Source of the DNA: Rapana venosa
Taxonomy: Eukaryota > Mollusca > Gastropoda > Neogastropoda > Muricidae
Assembly (NCBI GenBank): GCA_028751875.1
Contig: CM054167.1
Location: 19,302,559 to 19,366,558, forward strand
Length of the DNA: 64,000 nucleotides
Direction of reading: 5' to 3'
The position numbers and the translations under genes are program-made. The notes under the pieces are model-generated. The model was not told the DNA's origin and made no database searches. It saw nothing but the letters and a program-made list of their open reading frames with translations. This document shows, piece after piece, positions 24,005-34,611 of the stretch (position 1 is its first letter; every line of letters starts with the position of its first letter).

Positions 24005-24168
24005 ACAGTTAACTATCCCTGAAGTCGGAATGCTGCTACCTAAATGGTAAGGAGAGGGGAGACGGTCGCATATGCCCCCCCCCCCCCCCCCCAAAAAAAA
24101 AAAAAAAAAAAAAAAAAAATCTCACCACTGATGAACCTCGGAGCTCTAGCTGAGGAATTGAACGAGAG
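24005..24168 (+). mobile_element. R5 with poly(C)-poly(A) centre
   Basis: CCCTGAAGTCGGAATGCTGC, CGGTCGCATATGCC, a run of about 17 C and about 27 A, then AATCTCACCACTGATGAACC and GGAGCTCTAGCTGAGGAA. Confidence 0.8.
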
Positions 24169-24307
24169 AAGAAACAAAAATCCCCTTCTTTCCAGACCTG
24201 TTCCCTTGTGGAAGAAATCCATGACTGCGAGAACTTAAGGACGAAGTGGTTGAGACAGAGGGTAGATGTCATCCAAAACATGCACCTTTTCCTCTCTTCC
24301 TTTTTTT

Positions 24308-24722
24308 TCCATTCCTTATTTATTTATTTATACCACTTTAAGTCACGAGATTTCTCTGCGTGAAATTCGGGCTGCTCTCCCCCGGGGAGAGCGCGTCGCC
24401 ACAAGAGCAAGCAGCGCCACCCATTCTTTTTTGTGTGTCTGCATCTGTATTTGTTTCCCTATCAGTGTGGGTTTTTTCTAAGAATTTTGCCAGGGACAAC
24501 TCCCTTGTTGCCGTGGGTTCTTTTACGTGCGCTGAATAATTTTGGGCAACACACGGGACCTCGGGTTTATCGTCTCATCCGAAAGACTAGCGCCCAGACC
24601 ACCACTCATGGTCTAATGGATGGGGGAAAAGTTTCGGGTCCAAACGGGGTTCGAACCACAGCACACTTCCGACCCGGACTTTTCGCTTTCTAGACAGGCG
24701 CGTTACCTCTAGACCACCGATC
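24308..24722 (-). mobile_element. S2 SINE, full length
   Basis: Minus strand: GGTGGTCTAGAGGTAACGCG (A box), GGTTCGAACCCCGTTTGG (B box), CATTAGACCATGAGTGGTGG, TCGGATGAGACGATAAACCC, AAGAACCCACGGCAACAAGG, GCGCTCTCCCCGGGGGAG and TCTCGTGACTTAAAGTGG with an (AAAT)n end. Confidence 0.9.
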
Positions 24723-24840
24723 CTTGGTTAGAGCTCTGAGGCTCACCAACGGGTGAGATTTTTGCATATGCGACTTTTTTTTTTTTTTTACCTACCATTA
24801 CGGTAGCTGCATTCTGACTTCGGGGATATTCTTTTCTAGA
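24723..24840 (-). mobile_element. R5 with poly(T) centre
   Basis: TTGGTTAGAGCTCTGAGGC, ACGGGTGAGATTTTTGC, T run of 14, then CGGTAGCTGCATTCTGAC and CGGGGATA. Confidence 0.75.
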
Positions 24841-25028
24841 TTTTTGTTGTTCAGCCTCACAAAGTCTCCGGCAAGGAGCACTGGACTACCTTATTTTTTG
24901 GCATAACCAGAAACAACACAGAATAAAATGAGATTGAAGATTTGTTTGTTTGCTTTTCTGTTTGCTTGTGTGTTTTTTTCTGATATTATTTTGGCCAAAG
25001 CATTTTAGAGAACATAAACTATGTGACG

Positions 25029-25318
25029 TGGGACGGGATAGCTCAGTGGTCGGAGCACTCGCTTTCCCCCAGCCAAGTTAAGCAGCGTCGAGCGTGGTTA
25101 CCAGTTGGATGGGTGACCGTTTGCGCACAGCCTTGGCTTCAGTACAGTTCCCCCAGCGTAAATGGGTACCTGTCCTCTTTAGGGTCAGGGAAGGTAAAGC
25201 AGCGAGGGAGAGGAGATGGGCGCTGCCGCCCTCAATATGCTGGCCCTAGAGAAGTGAGGTCTCTGACGCCTCGCTCCCCTACGACCTTATAGGTTATGGG
25301 ACTCCTTTACCTTTTTTT
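25029..25318 (+). mobile_element. S3 SINE, full length
   Basis: GGGACGGGATAGCTCAGTGG, 5S block AAGTTAAGCAGCGTCGAGCG and GATGGGTGACCG, GTAAATGGGTACC, end GGTTATGGGACTCCTTTACC. Short deletion before GTAAATGG compared with other copies. Confidence 0.9.
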
Positions 25319-25828
25319 AAACTATGTGACACAGCCCCTTCTTGCAATACTACAAATTGTGTAAAACTGATCATATACTTTAACACGACTTTAGTTCGGA
25401 ACAATGTAGCACTAATACATGAAATGAGTACAACAAGCAATGTTTGTACGAGTACTCTAGCATTTATTTATTTAAAAGGGATGCAGCATAACGAAACTGC
25501 ATTAAAACTGATCATACCTCCCCTGATTTAAAACAACAGGACAGGCTTCCTGTTTGTGAGAATATTACACTAAGATATTGTCAGCATTGCAAGTATATTA
25601 CACTAAGATATTGTCAGCATTGCAAGTATATTACACTTAGATATTGTCAGCATTGCAAGCATATTAGACTCAAGACATTGTCAGCATTCTGTATTGCTAC
25701 AAGAACATTTCTTCACTTACCTCTCTGATCTTGTATTGCCCAGTTCTCCAGTTGACTGATGGATCCCTGTTGTTCCTAGACCATGTGGCATCTTGCTCTT
25801 CTCTGCACTGATCTCCATACCATAAGAC
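25319..25828. other. Spacer with a 33-bp tandem repeat
   Basis: At 25560-25690 a unit containing TATTACACTAAGATATTG and TCAGCATTGCAAG is repeated four times, the last copy diverged. The remainder shows nothing. Confidence 0.7.
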
Positions 25829-26123
25829 CGGACAGGATAGCCAGGTGGCTAGGCCTTGTGCATTGCACTTGCAATCTGCAGACGCAGGTTTGAATTCCTT
25901 TCAAGGGATATTTTCCCCCCTTGAGTTAACATCAAGGCTGACTCCACTCCCCAGAAAAGTCCTTCGGACGAGACTATAAACTGAGGTCCTATGTGCGAAT
26001 GCATGCAGAACACCTTATGCACATAATATTAAAACCTGTTTCGGAAGAGGCCCTTGTGTGCCGGATGACAAAATTTACAAAACCGAATGCGACTAGGGGA
26101 CTGGATGTAAAGAAAAGCACATT
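25829..26123 (+). mobile_element. S1 SINE, H1 head, degraded
   Basis: GACAGGATAGCCAGGTGGC head, TTGAATTCC in place of TTCGATTCC (damaged B box), core CCTTCGGACGAGACTATAAA, end before Ta completes. Confidence 0.75.
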
Positions 26124-27100
26124 GTGACCAACATTGCAGGTGTCTGTATCTCTCGGGCCCGGTTGACGCCGGGATATATTATGATAGTAAGTATAGAGTA
26201 CAACCCTGTCAAGTAGTCTCAAAGCACATGGACCTCCATAACAGCATCATTACGTCGTCCTCATTGATCAGCATGCAATAAAAAAATAAAATAAAAAAGC
26301 CTCTGATTCGGTGGTCCCAGATAACTGTGCTGGTCTCATAATGACCTCAGATTCGGTTTCCCCATACACTTCTGTGCCTGTGGTGCGTTTGTGTCAAAGC
26401 CCTTGGGGTTGGAGGTTCAGGGGGGACGGTCATTGTAGCGGTCGCCACCTCGGGTGGGCAACTCACTCAGTCTGGCTCCGCGACTGAGCTATACTGTCGT
26501 TAGTAGGGGGCTTAGTAGGTGGTGTCCTGCATAAGTTAGCTCAGAACAGGCACCACTGAACACCACCAAAGTAACTGAGCAACAGTGCAGGGCCCCTCTG
26601 GCTGGTGGTCCCACGGAAGCCTGATATTGATAGGCTTCCTGTGGACTTCCGACCCTGGGGATGAGACAATGAATCTGGGTATGGCTGTGGTGCGGAGAAA
26701 GGGATGAGCGGCGTGGGAACAGCAGGACGGGGACGTCACAGAAGATGAGGCAGCAAAAAAAAAAATCACATCGAGTTCTTATTCCATTATCCTTGAAACA
26801 AAAGAATACGAAAAAAAAAAAAGCACAAAGTTGTTTTTCTCACATGCTCATAAGTCTTGGGAGTTGCTCGATTCCGTGTCCTAGATTTTTGTTGTTGTTG
26901 CTGTTGTCATGTGTTATACAACTGTTCTCCTAGGACAACAATGTAACACACGACAAAAGAAAAAGGCGGGGGGGGGGGGGGGGGGGGGAGGAGATTGTTT
27001 GCAAAACGCTGTCTCTGCACTTGCAGGTCGGATTGAGTAGTGGTTAGAACGCTGCACGCATGACTTGACCGTGACTGAGGGTGCAGACTCAAGTCTCCAC
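26124..27100. other. Spacer with one unidentified block and a G run
   Basis: 26370-26745 (TTGGGGTTGGAGGTTCAGGG, GCAACTCACTCAGTCTGGC ...) has the look of a transposon untranslated region but has no second copy here and no ORF I recognise. G run of about 22 at 26966-26988. Confidence 0.4.
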
Positions 27101-27104
27101 TCAC

Positions 27105-27205
27105 GCCGAAGTTGGATGCGCTGGGCCTGACTTGTCAGGCGCTTAACGGCAGCGCAACGCATTTTCGCTCATATGCCAGACAACAATAGTTGCTGTCTGA
27201 GCCCT
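27105..27205 (+). mobile_element. R6 3' fragment
   Basis: GAAGTTGGATGCGCTGGGCC, TGACTTGTCAGGCGCTTAAC, GCAGCGCAACGCATTTTCG, ACAACAATAGTTGCTGTC, GACAAAGAAG. Confidence 0.75.
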
Positions 27206-27496
27206 CGACAAAGAAGTCTCCACTGTTTTTTCTCCCCTGTTTTGCAGAGGTTTTTTCACCCTTGGAGTTAACATTGCCACCCCTCCGATCGTCTGAAAGT
27301 TCTTTGGATGAGATTGTAAAGCAAAGTCTCGTGTGCAAATATGTACCTTGTAGAGATATTTAAACCCTACCCAGGGGGGTGGAATAGGCCTAGTGGTTAG
27401 AGCGTTGAGCTTGCACTCTGACGGCCCAAGTTCGAGCCACAAGAGAGGGGAGGGGACTTTTCCCCTGGAGTTAACATCAGTAGTGATTCCACTTTC

Positions 27497-27580
27497 CTTA
27501 ATAGCAGTATGACGCATTTTTGCTCATATAACAGACAACAATAGTTGCTGTCTGAGCGTTTGACAAAGAAGAAGAAGAAT
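27497..27580 (+). mobile_element. R6 3' fragment with (GAA)n end, inserted in S1
   Basis: TTAATAGCAGTATGACGCAT, ATAACAGACAACAATAGTTG, TGTCTGAGCGTTTGAC and AAAGAAGAAGAAG. Flanked on both sides by ATTCCACTTTCC, a 12-bp target-site duplication. Confidence 0.75.
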
Positions 27581-27785
27581 TCCACTTTCCCGATATAGAA
27601 GAAGAATTCCACTTTCCCGATATAGAAGAAGAATTCCACTTTCCCGATATAGAAGAAGAATTCCACTTTCCCGATATAGAAGAAGAATTCCACTTTCCCG
27701 ATATAGAAGAAGAATTCCACTTTCCCGATATAGAAGAATTCCACTTTCCCGATATAGAAGAAGAATTCCACTTTCCCGATATCCT
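27575..27785 (+). repeat. 27-bp minisatellite, 8 copies
   Basis: Unit: GAAGAAGAATTCC followed by ACTTTCCCGATATA; one copy lacks a GAA. Copies are otherwise identical, so the expansion is recent. On the minus strand it reads as GKVEFFFYI repeats, which are not a real protein. Confidence 0.95.
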
Positions 27786-28065
27786 TCCGATAAGACTATA
27801 AACCAAGGCCTGAGTGTGAACGCACGCAGACCATCTTGCACACTCATGAAAACAAGTTCTGCCTTTCAGAAGAGTAGGCCATTGTGTGCCGGTAAGACAG
27901 GAACACAACATCATGACCGACATACACACTGATGTCAAGTTTAGACATCCTTCCTAAAGTTGGAATGCGGCTATCTTAATGGTGGGAAAAAAAACTAGTC
28001 GCATACTATAAAAAAAAATCTCACTTTTGATAAACCATGGAATTCTAAGCCAAGAAACAACAACA

Positions 28066-28674
28066 AAAAACAAAACAACCCCCCTAAAAAAAACAACCAC
28101 ACCAAACAAACAACTCATGCCTCCCCACCAGCTAAGACCAGTGGTATGATGACCAGAACATACCCAGCATGCATCCTGTAACCTGCAGAGGGATGGACTC
28201 TCCCAGGCTCAACTTGCCCCAGACACACATCAACACTGACAGCAGATCCCCCACTCCTCAAGAGATGAGGAAAGAAGTGACACCAATCTTTTTCAAAAGG
28301 CTCTCACTCATCAAAGCATTTCTTGCAGCCTTGTAAAATGCGTTTCTGATCCATAATCCAGAAAGAAAAACCCCCAAACCCAACACAAAAGCAGGTTCAC
28401 TGTTTCCATTTTTTTTAATTTGAGGTACAACAGCTAAAGATGGGAAATGATATATACCAATGACAGTAAACTGTTACTTTCTGCTGCGGACAATACTGTT
28501 TTTTTTCTTGCATTTTATGAAACAAACACTCACAATATTTTTTTTTAAAAAAAGGAATACTTTGACATGATGTGCTACATACAACCAACACAAACATCAT
28601 GCTAACATTATATAAACTTGGAAGCTTTCTCACATGTTTTGAATGCCTTTCTCAAAACAGAAAGAGTGACAGCT
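28066..28674. other. Spacer without recognised feature
   Basis: A-rich; no repeat family apart from a short S4-like GAACATACCCAGCATGCATC at 28158. Confidence 0.45.
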
Positions 28675-28814
28675 GGTTGGTGGTCTAGAGGTAACGCGCC
28701 TGTCTAGAAAGCGAAAAGTCCGGGTCGGGTCGGAAGTGTGCGGTGGTTCAAATCCCGTTTGGGCCCGAAACTTTTCCCCCATCCATTAGACCATGAGTGG
28801 TGGTCTGGGCGCTA

Positions 28815-28848
<34 letters not shown>

Positions 28849-29046
28849 GTGTTGCACAAAATTATTCAGCGCACGTAAAAGAACCCACGGCAACAAGGGA
28901 GTTGTCCCTGGCAAAATTCTTAGAAAAAGCCACTCTGATAGGGAAACATACAAATCGAAAAAAAAAAAAGGGGGGAGAGCAGCCCAAATTTCACGCAGAG
29001 AAATCTCGTGACTTAAAGTGGTATAAATAAGTAAATAAACAAATAA
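28675..29046 (+). mobile_element. S2 SINE, full length
   Basis: GGTGGTCTAGAGGTAACGCG, GGTTCAAATCCCGTTTGGG, TTTCGGATGAGACGATAAAC, GAGAAATCTCGTGACTTAAA and (AAAT)n-like end. The bases between the A-run and GAGAGCAGCCC are shortened. Confidence 0.9.
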
Positions 29047-29640
29047 TCCGCATAGTTTACAGGTCTGTTTCCAGACTCCTGTGATATCCTCCTTCTATCC
29101 CGTAGTACTGATGGGGCAGCACCACTGAAGATTTTGCAATTTTTTGTTCCCAAGATATAGACACACTGCCAAACAGACACTTGACAGCTCAAACTCTGTA
29201 TCTGTATTCAAGAATGAATCCACTGCATCCTTCATGCCTCCCCAACAACCACACAGATCAAGGGACTGATGATGATGATGATGATTTTTGTTTTCTTGTT
29301 CATTCTTGGACTACAGCTCCAAGGTAAACCAAAGGTGAGACTTTGCATACGTATGTGACCACCATGAAGGTAGCCGCATTCCGACTTTGGGGACACGATG
29401 ACGATTCAAGGATGGATTTTGCAGCATCTCCAAAACCTCTGATTTTACTCCCAGCGTTATCAGTTTCAAATAAGCAAGGTTGTTGCAAACTTTTTCTGTC
29501 GAGATTCTGAGTCTGTTTCAAACTGACCAATCCTGGGAGAAAAAATCAGAGAGGATGCGGACTTCACGTGACCTGCTGACCTTTTCCATCACCTCTTGAA
29601 GAATCTGCATTTTTTTCAGGGACTGAGCCATGGGTAGGTT
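29047..29640 (-). pseudogene. Possible coding relic, unidentified, with R5 inserted
   Basis: Three non-repetitive minus-strand open pieces lie in order: about 29635-29520 (MAQSLKKMQILQEVMEKV ... LSDFFSQDWSV), 29520-29400 (LKQTQNLDRKSLQQPC ... FGDAAKSILESSS) and 29250-29090 (MKDAVDSFLNTDTEFELSS ...). Stops separate them and an R5 copy (29290-29398, minus) sits between the last two. They could be an old transposon or gene relic. No family is recognised and no splice borders are convincing, so the call is weak. Confidence 0.25.
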
Positions 29641-30090
29641 GTGCCTGGCTGGCAGAGCACATCTCTCCTCAGGTAGAGTTCTTTTCAAGTCTAGAAGACG
29701 AAAGGTTGCAAGTTTGTATCCAGACTTTTCCCCGTCTACTAGTCCTTAAGTGCTGGTGTACATGCTGGGTTTTATCATTTTTTCTGTATTTTACTTTTCA
29801 TTTTTGTTAAGGGGACAGACCAAGGTTCTATATGCAGCATATATTTATTGCACGTATATATAAAGAATCCAAGTCAAGGAGTTGTCCTTCCTGGTAAAAT
29901 TCTGTAGAAAAAGCCAGCATAGCTGGGAACCAAACACACTTACCGACACACAAAATATCTTTATAAAAAAAAAAAAGTGATGCTGCTTTAGTGGTGACAC
30001 ACTCTCTCCCCTGGGAAGAGCAATTTGAAATTTCATGCATAAAAATCTGTCGTGATATAAAGTGGTACATACAATACAATACATCACAAT
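29640..30090 (+). mobile_element. S2 SINE, old and diverged
   Basis: TTTTCCCCGTCTACTAGTCC, AGAATCCAAGTCAAGGAGTT, AAAATTCTGTAGAAAAAGCC, GCTGCTTTAGTGGTGACAC, CTCCCCTGGGAAGAGC and AAATCTGTCGTGATATAAAG keep the S2 order with many changes. Confidence 0.65.
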
Positions 30091-30317
30091 GCTATACAAC
30101 ACCATACGATAAAACACAAGTTGCTCATCTTCAAAAATACAGTCACAAACTAATGCTTACGCAATATTAAAGGCAGACATGTAAACATAGTAAAACCTGA
30201 TTCGAGGATGGATTTTGCTTGGATTTTTTCAAGCACGAGCTTCCACTGGCATTGTGCATGAGACAAATCTGGCCATCAGATTAAAAGCTTACAGAAGGAG
30301 GTCCTTCCTTCCTTCCT

Positions 30318-30745
30318 CCCTCTGCTAGTGCTCCGGAGGTTAACTGATGGTGAGATTTTTGCATACAAGGCCATCACACCCCCCCCCCCCCCCCCCACAC
30401 CCCCAAATTTAGGTAGCCGCGTTCCGACTTCAGGGATAGTGTCTAAACACCACACCTGTGTACATGCGTTTTTAAAATTTTGTCATCCGTTCCTACCGGA
30501 ATAAAATGTCCTACTCTTCAGAAAGGCGGAGCGATTTTTGTGTGTGTAAGATGTTCTACCAGCATGTGCACACAGGGCCTTGGTTTATAGTCTCATCTGA
30601 AGAACTTTGACTTTCAGTTCGATTTTGCCATCAAACTGGGAAGAAAAGGCCAGGCTGGGAATGGAACCCAGAACCTCACAGTTTACTTGTTAGGCAGGTG
30701 AACGTCTTCACTGCCGCAACTGCCACCACCTTCCTTCTTAGAAAA
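30318..30745 (-). mobile_element. S1 SINE with H2 head and Tg tail, full length
   Basis: Plus-strand order: R5 end (GTTAACTGATGGTGAGATTT) with a run of 17 C in its centre, CCGCGTTCCGACTTCAGGG, GTCTAAACACCACACCTGTG, reversed core (TTTATAGTCTCATCTGAAG), GTCAAACTGGGAAG equivalent and H2 head (GGAACCCAGAACCTCACAG, GAACGTCTTCACTGCC). Confidence 0.85.
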
Positions 30746-30934
30746 ACTGTAAAACTTTATCCATGCGCGCCGGACATTTCTTCACCAATAAAATGGCAGT
30801 GTCTAGAATCCCTCTCTTCTCACTGAGAAGAAACGTCATTTCATGACGTCAAATAATACATCACAACATAAACTGATCACAAACATCGAGTATAGCCTAG
30901 CTGAACACAAGGTATCTCCTGTGGTATCGACAAG

Positions 30935-31640
30935 TGGATTAACGCTTCCAAACTGGAATCTCCTATCTCAGGTTTTGCAAAGTGTTCCTAACGGCTGGGA
31001 ACCTTCAATCTTTCGTCTGACCGTTAACAAAAAAAACCTACGGTTTTTCGTTTTGGTTTGGACTCTTTTTGTCTTAACAGTTACTTCCCTTGTTAGAGCA
31101 TATTGGTTAGAGGCAAAGAGCACAATAAAAAAAAATCAAGGTTTAAGTTACTTCTGGCAAGAAAAACGTCTAATAAAAAAAGGTTTGAGTGATGCAGAGA
31201 TTCTACGCATGCTCAATCTTGATGAGAATGAATGTAACCCTAAAATAGCCTAGATTTTGAAGAAAACAGTGAATGTTCTGAAGAAGAAGTGATTGAAAAT
31301 GTGCCAAATGACTTTGGACCAGCACAAATTGTCAATAGTCATTATAGTGTAAGGAGTATCCATAAAAATATAAACTGATCCCCCTATTCAAGATATCAGC
31401 CAAAAGCTGCTGATGCGATATGCTAAAAATGTAAAACAAAAATGAATATAGCATCCATTTTTTATCAAGCATACCAAATTTGGCGCGCATTAGACTTCAT
31501 CCTAGGTTTTTTCAACAGGGATCTCTTTACAAGCAGTCAAATTCTGGCTTTTTTCACACTACATGCACAGGCCAGCACACTGATTTGTCTGTTAACAGCA
31601 CCAGTCAGAATTGTGTCAAAGACGTTCAACTAAGCAAAAC
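30935..31640 (+). mobile_element. piggyBac-like transposase relic, copy 1
   Basis: Shares long diverged similarity with 53265-53950: GGCTGGGAACCTTCAAT, TTAACA.TTACTTCC, GCATCCATTTTTTAT, TTTACAAGCAGTCAAATTCTG, TGATTTGTCTGT. It encodes KKGLSDAEILRMLNLDENE followed by an acidic stretch, in the style of the N-terminus of piggyBac-type transposases, with a stop soon after. The rest of the transposase is missing. Ends and terminal repeats could not be defined. Confidence 0.4.
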
Positions 31641-31799
31641 CTGGTCCAAACAAAACTGAAAAAAAAAAATCTTTGAACTGCTTAGCACATCGTTTTATAT
31701 CAACACACATGAAAACACGACCAAAAATAATGGCAATATAAATACATCAAAAAGAAAAGAAAAAAAGACGCAAACATACAACAATACTCCCTAACTTTC

Positions 31800-32195
31800 C
31801 TGGACAAAATCTGTTCTTTACCAATTTGTACACTCCACAAGGACCATGTCACCAACAATGAAGTCCGCAGAAAGATCACTCAACAAGTGCAGGGACTATG
31901 AAGACCTACTGACCACGGCGAAAAAGAGGAAACTCAGATGGGCACATAACACGCTCAGAAGGACTTGCAAAGACCATCCTGCAAGGAACAGTCCAGGGGA
32001 AGGAAGAGAAGACGGGGCAGACAGAGGAGAAAGTGGGCCGACGACATCCGTGATTGGACAGGGAAGGACTTCAGTGTCACCCAGGCACTCGCCCACGACC
32101 GCGCTAAGTGGAGCCAGCTGGTCCACCGTTCGTCCCCATGCAGCGCCCCTACGACCCTGGCGGGTTACGGACCAGTAACAGTAACAGTAACACTC
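31800..32195 (+). mobile_element. RTE-type LINE 3' fragment
   Basis: With one frame change the plus strand reads DHVTNNEVRRKI, KKRKLRWAH, then RGRQRRKWADDIRDWTGKDF, TQALAHDRAKWSQLVHRSS. This GRQR+KWADDI..WTG ... ALAHDR..W..LV phrase is the usual C-terminal end of one LINE group found in molluscs. The 3' end is CCCCTACGACCCTGGCGGGT plus GTAACA repeats. Confidence 0.75.
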
Positions 32196-32490
32196 CACAA
32201 AGACAACAGGAATTGCCAGGTTTGGGATCAATCGCTTTGCGATGTGCAGTCTGTGCACTGACAGGGTGAAGATTCCAGACCCCAGGAGGATTTCTTCTCT
32301 CTGTTCACTTTACACGACACCTAACACCAAGTTCAATGGTAACATAAACTAAAATAAAAAGCTAAGGAGGAAGAGGATGGGAAAGAGAGAGAGAGGGAAA
32401 GAGAGAGGGGAGAGAGAGAGAGAGATGGGGCAGGGAAAGAGAGAGGGGAGAGGGAGAGAGAAGAGAGAGAGAGAGGGAGAGATCGAATGA
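32196..32490. other. Spacer, then (GA)n
   Basis: 32375-32482 is (GA)n with GGGA interruptions; nothing else seen. Confidence 0.6.
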
Positions 32491-32720
32491 ATATTTATTT
32501 TATTTATTTATTCTTTTATATCGAGGATAATAGAATAAGCACTTATGTGCTTTTTTACATCCAGTCCTCGTGTGTATGCGGTTTTGTAAATTGTCATCTG
32601 TTCCCAGCGGCACACAATGGCCTACTCTTACGAAAAGCGGAACAGGATTTAAACGTGTACGCAAGATGTTCTGAGTGCGTTCGCACACAGGGCCTCGGTT
32701 TATAGTCTCATCCGAAGGAA
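32491..32720 (-). mobile_element. S1 core with Ta tail, head missing
   Basis: (ATTT)n, TATATCGAGGATAATAGAAT (Ta reversed), CAGTCCTCGTGTGTATGCGG, core to TAGTCTCATCCGAAGG. A further (GA)n tract follows to 32870. Confidence 0.85.
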
Positions 32721-32829
32721 GAGAGGAGAGAGAGGGGCAGAGAGAGAGAGAGAGAGCGAGGGCAGGGGGAGAGAGAGAGTGAGAGAGAGAACAAGAGACA
32801 GACAGAGCGTGAGACAGACAGACAGAGAA

Positions 32830-33600
32830 AGCAAACTCTCGCATATAATCATGAGACAGAGAGACAGAGAAAGGAAACACTTGTATAATAATAAAAGCAG
32901 AGGCAGAGACAGCTAACACTCACTTGTGTAACCATAAAACCAACAAAAAAACCCATCAAAACATTAACAGGAAAAAAACAACAAACAACTTCCACAAACT
33001 TTCAACACTTTCCTAATCAATTCACCAAAACTAGGGAGAAGTAGCAGAAAAAGAGGCAGAAGACAAGACAACCTTTCAGATTTTTCTTAAGTAGATGATG
33101 TTAGAGAAAATCACAGACACACAAAACACAATCCATACAAAATACAATCTCCGGCCATCTTGTATGCACCTGAGCAAGCAGACGTTTAAAATTAAGTAGG
33201 TAGCTGAGATTGCTTTATCTTCCTTTTGTTTGATATATATTTAATTAGTTTATGATCAGAATGAAGTTGTAATTGGTTACCTGCACTTGTTTTTCCTCAC
33301 TCTTTTGTCTCAGTTATATGATTGGTCAAGTGGGGAAATAGCATCTCTTCTGAGATCCAAGTAAAGGCCAGTTATCTTCAACTTCTTCTGCCTGTGTCAA
33401 CACTCAAATGTGTCTGACAATGTTCGGGTTAACATTGCTATCCAGCTAAAATTGACCCATTGGCTGGACACAGACTGTATGATCTCCCTTGCATCCTTTA
33501 GATAGAAAAAAGGATCCCCAAAGAACATAAGGCACAAAGATTGATTAGCCACTTATTTTCATACGCATTTTTAAAGAACATTTTTTAACCACTATTATTT
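32830..33600. other. Spacer without recognised feature
   Basis: Purine-rich at its start, then A/T-rich. No exon or known repeat seen. Confidence 0.45.
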
Positions 33601-33604
33601 TTGC

Positions 33605-33795
33605 ATAGTTTTCTTCAAGAAAGGAGGAAGGGACGACCACGCAAAAGCTGGATATCCAACATCAAGGAGTGGACCGGCCTCACTGTACCAAGCCTCCTGA
33701 AAACAGCCCAGGACAGAACCATTTGGCGGTCCACTTGCAGCGTCCATGCGGGTACCCCAACGGTTGTCCCGACCAAGGGATGAGTGAGTGAGTGA
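33605..33795 (+). mobile_element. LINE 3' fragment with (GAGT)n tail
   Basis: Open frame RRKGRPRKSWISNIKEWTGL, LLKTAQDRTIWRST then stop and (GAGT)4: a second LINE lineage with the GRP+K.W..NI.EWTG end motif. Confidence 0.7.
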
Positions 33796-34611
33796 GAGTT
33801 TTCTTCTCTTTCTGTTTTTCATCTTTCGCTGGCAACGGTGGTAGGCCACAAAATTATCTATTTATTCTTAGGCTGGCAATAGACACTTATAAATTCTGGA
33901 GGGTGCCTTGCTGTTACCTACCACAAAGGAGGAGTGAGGTTTCAAATAGTGCTGGGATCTCTGGAGAGTGCTCAACCAGGAGCCCCCACCCCAAAACTTG
34001 TACGAGTATCTAATGCCTTTGTAACTCAGAATAGTGACCACTGAAACAATACCAATATCTCTGGGCTCACATCTTACCCACGCATGCATGCACTGCAGGC
34101 ATAATAATAATAATAATATATGGATTTTATATAGCGCTGAATCTTGTAAAACAAACATAATCAAAGCACTTGACATGTGTGGGTAAGATTGTCACATGCA
34201 TACATCCTTGTACACAAATGTGGATGAATTGAAGGTTACATGTTCACATGTTCACATACATAACTAACACACACACACACACACACACAGAGAAAAGATA
34301 CAACAACAAAACAGAATGGATGAGAGGAATTCCCTCACCAACACGGCAGGCAAACATCTAAAGAAATGATCAAAACTGAACAGATAATAGCAATAATAAT
34401 GATAATGAAATAAAAAACCCACCTAACTAAATATCAGATTTGTCACTCTACAACACCAAACAAAGCGATAACAACAGTAACAAAATAAAATTTTTACATT
34501 GTGACATTACAACAACATACATAAAACCCCATTTCCACTCACATCCCCTCCCCTGCTATAAAGTTTGAACTTTGAAAACACAACGACACATCCCCCCTAC
34601 ACCCAAATGTT
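33796..34611. other. Gene A 3' flank with an L2 LINE end
   Basis: 34106-34175 is the L2-like tail in minus orientation ((TAA)n, TGGATTTTATATAGCGCTG). (CA)n at 34270-34289. No clear AATAAA on the minus strand was found close to the gene A stop. Confidence 0.6.

Larger units (their letters stand above)
27374..28065 (+). mobile_element. S1 SINE (H1 head, Tg tail) carrying an R6 insertion and a minisatellite
   Basis: H1 head 27374-27440 (GGCCTAGTGGTTAGAGCG), CCCTGGAGTTAACATCAG, then at 27497 the sequence leaves S1 after ATTCCACTTTCC, carries 75 bases of R6 3' end, passes through eight 27-bp units, and returns to the S1 core at 27780 (CCTTCCGATAAGACTATAAA). It ends in Tg/R5 (AAGTTGGAATGCGGC ... 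AATCTCAC ... GGAATTCTAAGCCAAGAAAC). Confidence 0.8.

Noticed and set aside
27397..27938. GKVEFFFYI repeat proteins
   Set aside because: Translation of the 27-bp minisatellite within a SINE.
30843..31253. 136-codon plus-strand ORF as an independent gene
   Set aside because: Most of it overlaps a diverged repeat with a second copy at 53 kb; only the last part is protein-like and it stops early.
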